DNA of 18,172 bases, from assembly GCA_900552845.1 (NCBI GenBank), contig USBC01000017.1, positions 1 through 18,172 of the forward strand. Reading direction: 5' to 3'. A program made the translations under genes and the position numbers. This DNA is from an uncultured Oscillospiraceae bacterium. Its GTDB lineage: Bacteria; Bacillota; Clostridia; Oscillospirales; Ruminococcaceae. Of the stretch, positions 14,847-18,172 are shown one piece after another; positions within the stretch are counted from its first letter, which is position 1; each line of letters opens with the position of its first letter. The notes below the pieces were generated by a model. That model had not been told where the DNA came from. It did no database searches and saw only the letters and a list, made by a program, of their open reading frames with translations.

Positions 14847-15878
14847 TCAAATGCCCTCCTTTGCCGCCAGCGCCATCAGGCGGGCGGTATTTGCTGCGTC
14901 CTCCGGGTCAATGGTCTCCGCCACGGTATGCATACTGCGCAGCGGAATGGACAAAAGTGCCGTTTTCACACCGCGTCCGACAATCGCCAGCTCGTCGGCG
15001 TCGGTGCCGGTGCGTCCGCCCATCGGCTCGTGCTGCAGCGGGATCTCGTGCTGCTCCGCCAGTTCCTTCAGCTTTGCAGTCAAGTCGCGGTTCAAAAGCG
15101 GCGAATAGCCCAACATGGTGCCTCCGCCTAATGGGGCCGTCTTTTCCGGTGCGCAGCCAAAACCGTCCCCGAAGCTGACGTCCACCGCAATGGCATAGTC
15201 GGGCTGAACGGCAAAGCCGCCGGTCATGGCGCCCTGTCCGCCCACCTCCTCCATCGAGGAAAGCAGCACCGTCACCTTGCAGTCAGGCTTTTCGGCGGCG
15301 ATCTCCTCTGCCGCAGCAATTACTGCAGCGCATCCGATGCGGTCGTCCAACGCCGGAGCCGCCAGTCTGCCGTTCAAAAGTTCTGCGGGCTTTGCCGCAA
15401 AGGTGGCAATATCTCCGGGGGCAAAGAGCTTCGCTGCGGTCTCGGCGGTAAAGCCGGTATCAATGAGCAGGTTCTCGATCTTGATGGAATGGTCGGTACC
15501 GTCCCCTGCCAGATGGGGCGGGACTGAGGTGATAATGCCGGGATAATCGCCCCCGGCAGCATGGATCACCACCGGAGTGGCAGGCAGCCAACGGGCGTCA
15601 ATGCCACCCACCTTGGCAAACCGCAAAAAGCCCTCCTCCACACGGGTCACAATAAAGCCGATCTGGTCAAGATGCGCCTCCAGCAGCAGATGCGGCGCGC
15701 CCTCTCTGCCTTCATTGACGCAGCACAGCAGGCTGCCCAGTGGGGTACGCTTCACCTCTCCCAATGGGGAGAGCATCTCCCGCGCGGCAGCGTAGGCGGC
15801 GCACTCCCGTCCGCTGGGGGCAGGTGCTTCGCACAGCCGGCGCGCGGCGGCGGTTATCTTTTCGGTCGTGATGTTCAT
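14847..15878 (-). CDS. M42 family metallopeptidase, copy 2
   Basis: 343 residues, the same length as copy 1 but clearly divergent in sequence, so an old duplication rather than a fresh one. Residues: His69 and Asp71 in EAHLDQIGF, LDDRIGCA, SSMEEVGGQGA, the canonical Asp in AVDVSFGD, and His in RSMHTVAETID. The catalytic set is complete. The start at 15878 is fixed by AAGGAGG seven bases upstream. The frame runs to 15923 but the extra 15 residues have no ribosome site. It is the first gene of the operon, driven by a promoter at 15925-15953. Two M42 types together probably form distinct or mixed oligomers with different residue preference, and this would help the cell use peptides. Confidence 0.93.
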   Translation of the reverse strand: MNITTEKITAAARRLCEAPAPSGRECAAYAAAREMLSPLGEVKRTPLGSLLCCVNEGREGAPHLLLEAHLDQIGFIVTRVEEGFLRFAKVGGIDARWLPATPVVIHAAGGDYPGIITSVPPHLAGDGTDHSIKIENLLIDTGFTAETAAKLFAPGDIATFAAKPAELLNGRLAAPALDDRIGCAAVIAAAEEIAAEKPDCKVTVLLSSMEEVGGQGAMTGGFAVQPDYAIAVDVSFGDGFGCAPEKTAPLGGGTMLGYSPLLNRDLTAKLKELAEQHEIPLQHEPMGGRTGTDADELAIVGRGVKTALLSIPLRSMHTVAETIDPEDAANTARLMALAAKEGI

Positions 15879-15924
15879 ATTTATCCTCCTTTTTTCGCTC
15901 CACTCTTCCCTCTTATGAGGCATG

Positions 15925-15953
15925 AGTAAAGCTCCTGCTTATACTTTTGTCAA
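15925..15953 (-). promoter_or_regulatory. Promoter of the M42-M42-GNAT operon
   Basis: On the minus strand a consensus TTGACA (15953-15948), a 17-base spacer and TTTACT (15930-15925) give a start of transcription near 15918 and a leader of about 40 bases. The -10 box matches at four of six positions. Confidence 0.55.
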
Positions 15954-16002
15954 AAATCCGGGTACCGCTTTCGGGAAGTGCTTTTGAGGGTCTGTGCAGG
16001 AG

Positions 16003-16112
16003 GCAAAAATCCGCCCGCAGGGCGCTCCGGCTTTGCCGGAGCTGACGGCGGCGTGGCCGCCGTGAAAACCGTCCGAAGGACGGTTTGCCCTGCGGGCGTC
16101 CTGCCTTTTTGC
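16003..16112. repeat. Cloverleaf palindrome: three perfect hairpins inside a closing stem
   Basis: A 12-bp stem (CGCCCGCAGGGC 16012-16023 with GCCCTGCGGGCG 16087-16098) encloses three hairpins, each with a 3-base loop. These are 16024-16042 (8 bp, loop TTT), 16045-16063 (8 bp, loop GTG) and 16066-16086 (9 bp, loop GAA). Only two bases separate the inner arms, and none separates the first and last arm from the closing stem. Outside it GCAAAAA (16003-16009) can pair with TTTTTGC (16106-16112), giving a T run on both strands. It lies between murD and the M42 operon and could end murD transcription. The regularity is like an insertion-type palindromic repeat (REP/MITE class). It contains no coding frame. 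Confidence 0.85.
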
Positions 16113-16137
16113 AGCTTCTGCCTTTTGCAGCCTTGGT

Positions 16138-17532
16138 TCACTTCAGGGCATTCACCAGCGCCTTGTAGTGCTGCCCCCGCACCTCAAAGTTCGGGTAGCA
16201 GTCAAAGCTGGCGGAAGCCGGCGAAAGCGAAACGATATCCCCCGCTTTGGCAATGTCACGGGCGATCGTCACTGCCTCGTCCAGTGTGGCGGCACGCCGC
16301 AGCACCAGACCGCTTGCAGCATAGCCGGGGTGGGTGGTCACCGCCGCCGCTATTTTTTCCGCCGTCGCACCGGTCAAAATCAGCGCCTTGACATGGTGCA
16401 GCACCGGTTCGGCAAGCGGGGTGTAGTCCAAATGCTTGTCGTACCCGCCGGCAATGATGATGAGCTTCTGGTCAAAGCTCTCCAGTCCGGCAATGGTGCG
16501 GGTAGGGCTGGTGGCGATGGAATCGTTATACCAGCGCACCCCGTCCAGCTCCCGTACAAACTCTATGCGGTGCTCCACGCCGGGGAAGGTCTCCGCCACC
16601 CGTCGAATGATCTCCGGAGGCGCCAGTCCCCACTCGGCGGCGATGGCAGTCAGCATATTCTCCACATTGTGCAGCCCCGGTATTTTTATCGCGCTCATCG
16701 AAAACAGCGGAGTATCGCCGCTGCCGTCGGTATAGTGCAGGGTACCATCGTCGTCCAGCCATGCGCCCCGCTCTACCGGGTGCCGGCGGCTGAACCACCG
16801 GCAGTCCCCCCTTACCTCTACCGCAAAGCCGGCGGTGGTGGGGCAGTCGGCATTCAGCACCGTTGCGGTAAAAGCCCCCTGGTGCAGAAAGATATTTTTC
16901 TTGGCGGCAATGTACTCCTCCATCGTCCCGTGGACGTCCAGATGGTTGGGGGTCACATTGGTCACCACGGCAATTTCGGGACTTTGCCGCATGGATAAAA
17001 GCTGGAACGAGGAAAGCTCCACCACCGCCATGTCGTCGGGCTTTACCGTCTCCAGCTCCGGGAACAGCGCCCGCCCGATGTTGCCGCCCAGATGCACTGT
17101 TTTGCCGCTCTGCCGCAGCATTTCGGCAATGAGGCTGGTAGTGGTGGTTTTGCCGTCGCTGCCCGTCACCCCGATGATGGGACAGGGACAGCACTGCATG
17201 AAAAGCTCCAGCTCGCTGGTGACGGCGGCGCCCGCCCGCATCAGCTCATGCAGGCGCGGGTGATTAAAATACATACCCGGCGTGCGGAAAATAACATCTC
17301 CCCGCAGCTTTTGCAGATAGTCTGCGCCGGTGACAAATTGAACGCCCATCGCGGCAAGCTCCGCTGCCGCCTCGCCCAGCTCCTCAGGGCTTTTTTTATC
17401 GTAAACCGTCACGTTGATGCCCTTTCGAGCCAGCAGCTTTGCCACCGGTCGGTGGCTGACCCCCAGCCCGATGAGTGCGATCTCTTTTCCCTGCAGCTCC
17501 GCAAATACGGTCGCCGCCGTCAGCTTCTGCAT
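16138..17532 (-). CDS. murD: UDP-N-acetylmuramoyl-L-alanine--D-glutamate ligase MurD
   Basis: 464 residues, full length. MurD adds D-glutamate to UDP-MurNAc-L-Ala in the cytoplasm using ATP. Seen: a Rossmann-like start EIALIGLGVSHRPVAKLLA, the ATP loop GVTGSDGKTTTTSLIAEML near 137-155, VVELSSFQL near 187, NVTPNHLDVHG near 210, the central-domain to C-domain link GVEHRIEFV...GVRWYNDSIATSP near 315-340, GGYDKHLDY near 358, and LSPASASFD near 440, all standard Mur ligase marks. The start at 17532 has GAGGAGGGA just upstream. The frame extends 20 residues further but that part is arginine-rich and lacks a ribosome site. It is not in a division/cell-wall cluster here: hairpin clusters flank it on both sides and unrelated genes follow, which suggests a relocated murD in this lineage. 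Confidence 0.96.
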   Translation of the reverse strand: MQKLTAATVFAELQGKEIALIGLGVSHRPVAKLLARKGINVTVYDKKSPEELGEAAAELAAMGVQFVTGADYLQKLRGDVIFRTPGMYFNHPRLHELMRAGAAVTSELELFMQCCPCPIIGVTGSDGKTTTTSLIAEMLRQSGKTVHLGGNIGRALFPELETVKPDDMAVVELSSFQLLSMRQSPEIAVVTNVTPNHLDVHGTMEEYIAAKKNIFLHQGAFTATVLNADCPTTAGFAVEVRGDCRWFSRRHPVERGAWLDDDGTLHYTDGSGDTPLFSMSAIKIPGLHNVENMLTAIAAEWGLAPPEIIRRVAETFPGVEHRIEFVRELDGVRWYNDSIATSPTRTIAGLESFDQKLIIIAGGYDKHLDYTPLAEPVLHHVKALILTGATAEKIAAAVTTHPGYAASGLVLRRAATLDEAVTIARDIAKAGDIVSLSPASASFDCYPNFEVRGQHYKALVNALK

Positions 17533-17586
17533 GGTCTCCCTCCTCGATACCCTTCCCGTCCGCCGCAGGCGTTCCCACCGCCCGAC

Positions 17587-17653
17587 CCCCAAAAGGCTTC
17601 GCCTTTTGGGGCGCCGCCCCCAATGGGGGGCGCGGGGGGGGGGCTGCGCCCCC
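17587..17653. repeat. Cluster of three short-loop GC-rich hairpins with a run of ten G
   Basis: CCCCAAAAGGC pairs perfectly over 11 bp with GCCTTTTGGGG around loop TTC (17587-17611). CGCCCCC pairs with GGGGGCG (17615-17632). GGGGGC pairs with GCCCCC around loop TGC (17639-17653). G at 17634-17643 is an unbroken run of ten. It lies between the mosaic frame and murD. Loops of three bases recall the cloverleaf at 16003-16112, though arm sequences differ and I see no closing stem. No T run, so not a normal terminator. A G run this long is also a likely place for sequencing or assembly error. Confidence 0.75.
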
Positions 17654-17668
17654 GCCGCACTTGGGAAG

Positions 17669-18172
17669 TTACTTCTTGAAGGAAGGCGTGACGCCGTTCT
17701 TGGCGATGATCTTGTCTATGGTGCCGTCCTTGAGCCAGCCGGAAATTTTTTCTTCCACAAAGCCGGCCAGACCCTTGTTGGACAGCTTGGTGGCCACGCC
17801 GTAGTCCTGAGGGGCGAAGCGCACGGTGGTCAGGATTTCGGTGCTGGGATCAAGATAGCCGGAAAGAATGGAGCCGTCCACGCAGAAGGCCTGCACCTGA
17901 CCGGCGTCGAGCGCGGCCTTGATGGAGGGATAGTCGGGGAAGGTCTGGATCTCCATACCCATCTTCTCAAACTCTGCGACGAGAGCCTTGGTGGTGTCCC
18001 ACTCCTTGAAGCTGAGCTCGGGATGCGCGTGGATCAGGCGCTTGGCGCCCTTGCTCCCCTGTGTGCCGCCGTCAAGGAACAGGAAGCACACCTCACCGCG
18101 GTAGCGCGGCGTCAGCGCCTTTGCGACCTCCAGCAGCGCAACGACGCCGGAGGTGTTGGCATTTTTGTTGTT
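17669..18172 (-). pseudogene. Open-ended mosaic frame: M28-like, M20-like and SBP_bac_3-like segments
   Basis: One uninterrupted frame runs from the right edge to TAA 17671-17669, 167 codons with no start inside the window that I trust. A GTG at 18091 gives a 140-residue version. Residues 1-46 read like an M28 zinc peptidase (NANTSGVVALLEVAKAL, VCFLFLDGG). Residues 47-78 read like the N-terminus of an M20 amidohydrolase (IHAHPELSFKEWDTTKALV). Residues 79-165 read like the C-terminal lobe of a type-3 amino-acid-binding transport protein (PSIKAALDAGQVQAFCVDGS, DYGVATKLSNKGL, GTIDKIIAKNGV). The seams fall at HPEL and FPDYP, short words that neighbouring families could share. The usual M28 Glu-Glu after FxxFD is also absent. 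Only the last segment is a firm family call. The whole is either a decayed recombinant gene or an assembly chimera, so no function is assigned. Confidence 0.5.

Noticed and set aside
13898..15178. A 426-codon plus-strand frame opposite the two M42 genes
   Set aside because: A GC-rich antisense shadow crossing two well-defined coding genes, His/Arg/Ala-rich without motifs.
16003..16112. A CRISPR array or ordinary terminator
   Set aside because: There are no repeated units with spacers, and the three-armed closed structure is far beyond a terminator's needs, though the outer T runs could still stop transcription.
17669..18091. A normal small amino-acid-binding protein starting at GTG 18091
   Set aside because: The frame continues upstream with peptidase-like sequence, no ribosome site or signal peptide precedes the GTG, and only the C-terminal half matches the binding-protein family.

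Overview
The window looks like gut Firmicutes DNA of the class Clostridia. The evidence is Clostridia-type protein families, strong AGGAGG-type ribosome sites, sigma-A-like promoters, a tRNA-Leu(UAG) with encoded CCA, and a GC-rich core whose gene content and hairpin-rich intergenic repeats suggest an Oscillospiraceae relative. That family assignment is inference. Composition and gene integrity change along the window. The left 4.6 kb is visibly more AT-rich, one gene is cut off near base 900, and the last open frame reads as pieces of three protein families. Either the DNA is a true mosaic or the contig is partly mis-joined, and both edges should be read with that in mind.

Layout. 55-819 (-): zinc amidase with a SPOR domain. 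901-1035 (+): the 3' end of a TIM-barrel (phosphoenolpyruvate hydrolase-like) gene whose 5' part is missing. 1118-4627 (+): a tight operon of a Tm-1-like ATP-binding protein, an intact TIM-barrel protein homologous to the remnant, and a RuBisCO-like protein (form IV type). 4730-4805: two plus-strand terminators. 7584-4808 (-): MBOAT O-acyltransferase followed by a DHHW/AlgX-like partner, a cell-surface polysaccharide O-acetylation pair. 7823-9971 (+): a divergent operon led by a patterned operator-like region, encoding a small four-cysteine protein, a WYL-domain regulator and an AT-rich PD-(D/E)XK-type nuclease. This resembles a compact defence module. 10049-11341 (+): a shrunken relative of DNA polymerase III PolC that keeps the zinc ribbon and fold order but appears to have lost all catalytic aspartates. 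11515-12564 (+): zinc alcohol dehydrogenase. 12910-12828 (-): tRNA-Leu. 15878-13011 (-): two tandem M42 aminopeptidases and a GNAT acetyltransferase, coupled by a 1-base gap and an ATGA overlap. 17532-16138 (-): murD, bracketed by two clusters of three-base-loop hairpins. One cluster folds as a perfect cloverleaf. 18172-17669 (-): open-ended mosaic frame.

How the genes work together. The Tm-1-like and TIM-barrel proteins correspond to the two domains of the plant Tm-1 protein. Here they are separate genes next to a RuBisCO-like enzyme, which suggests an uncharacterised catabolic or isomerisation pathway. The MBOAT/DHHW pair would move acetyl groups across the membrane onto an extracellular glycan. 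In the cysteine-protein/WYL/nuclease operon the WYL protein probably controls its own promoter. The best candidates for something undescribed are the PolC-derived pseudo-polymerase, the WYL-nuclease unit with its operator array, the Tm-1/TIM/RuBisCO-like operon, and the cloverleaf repeat.
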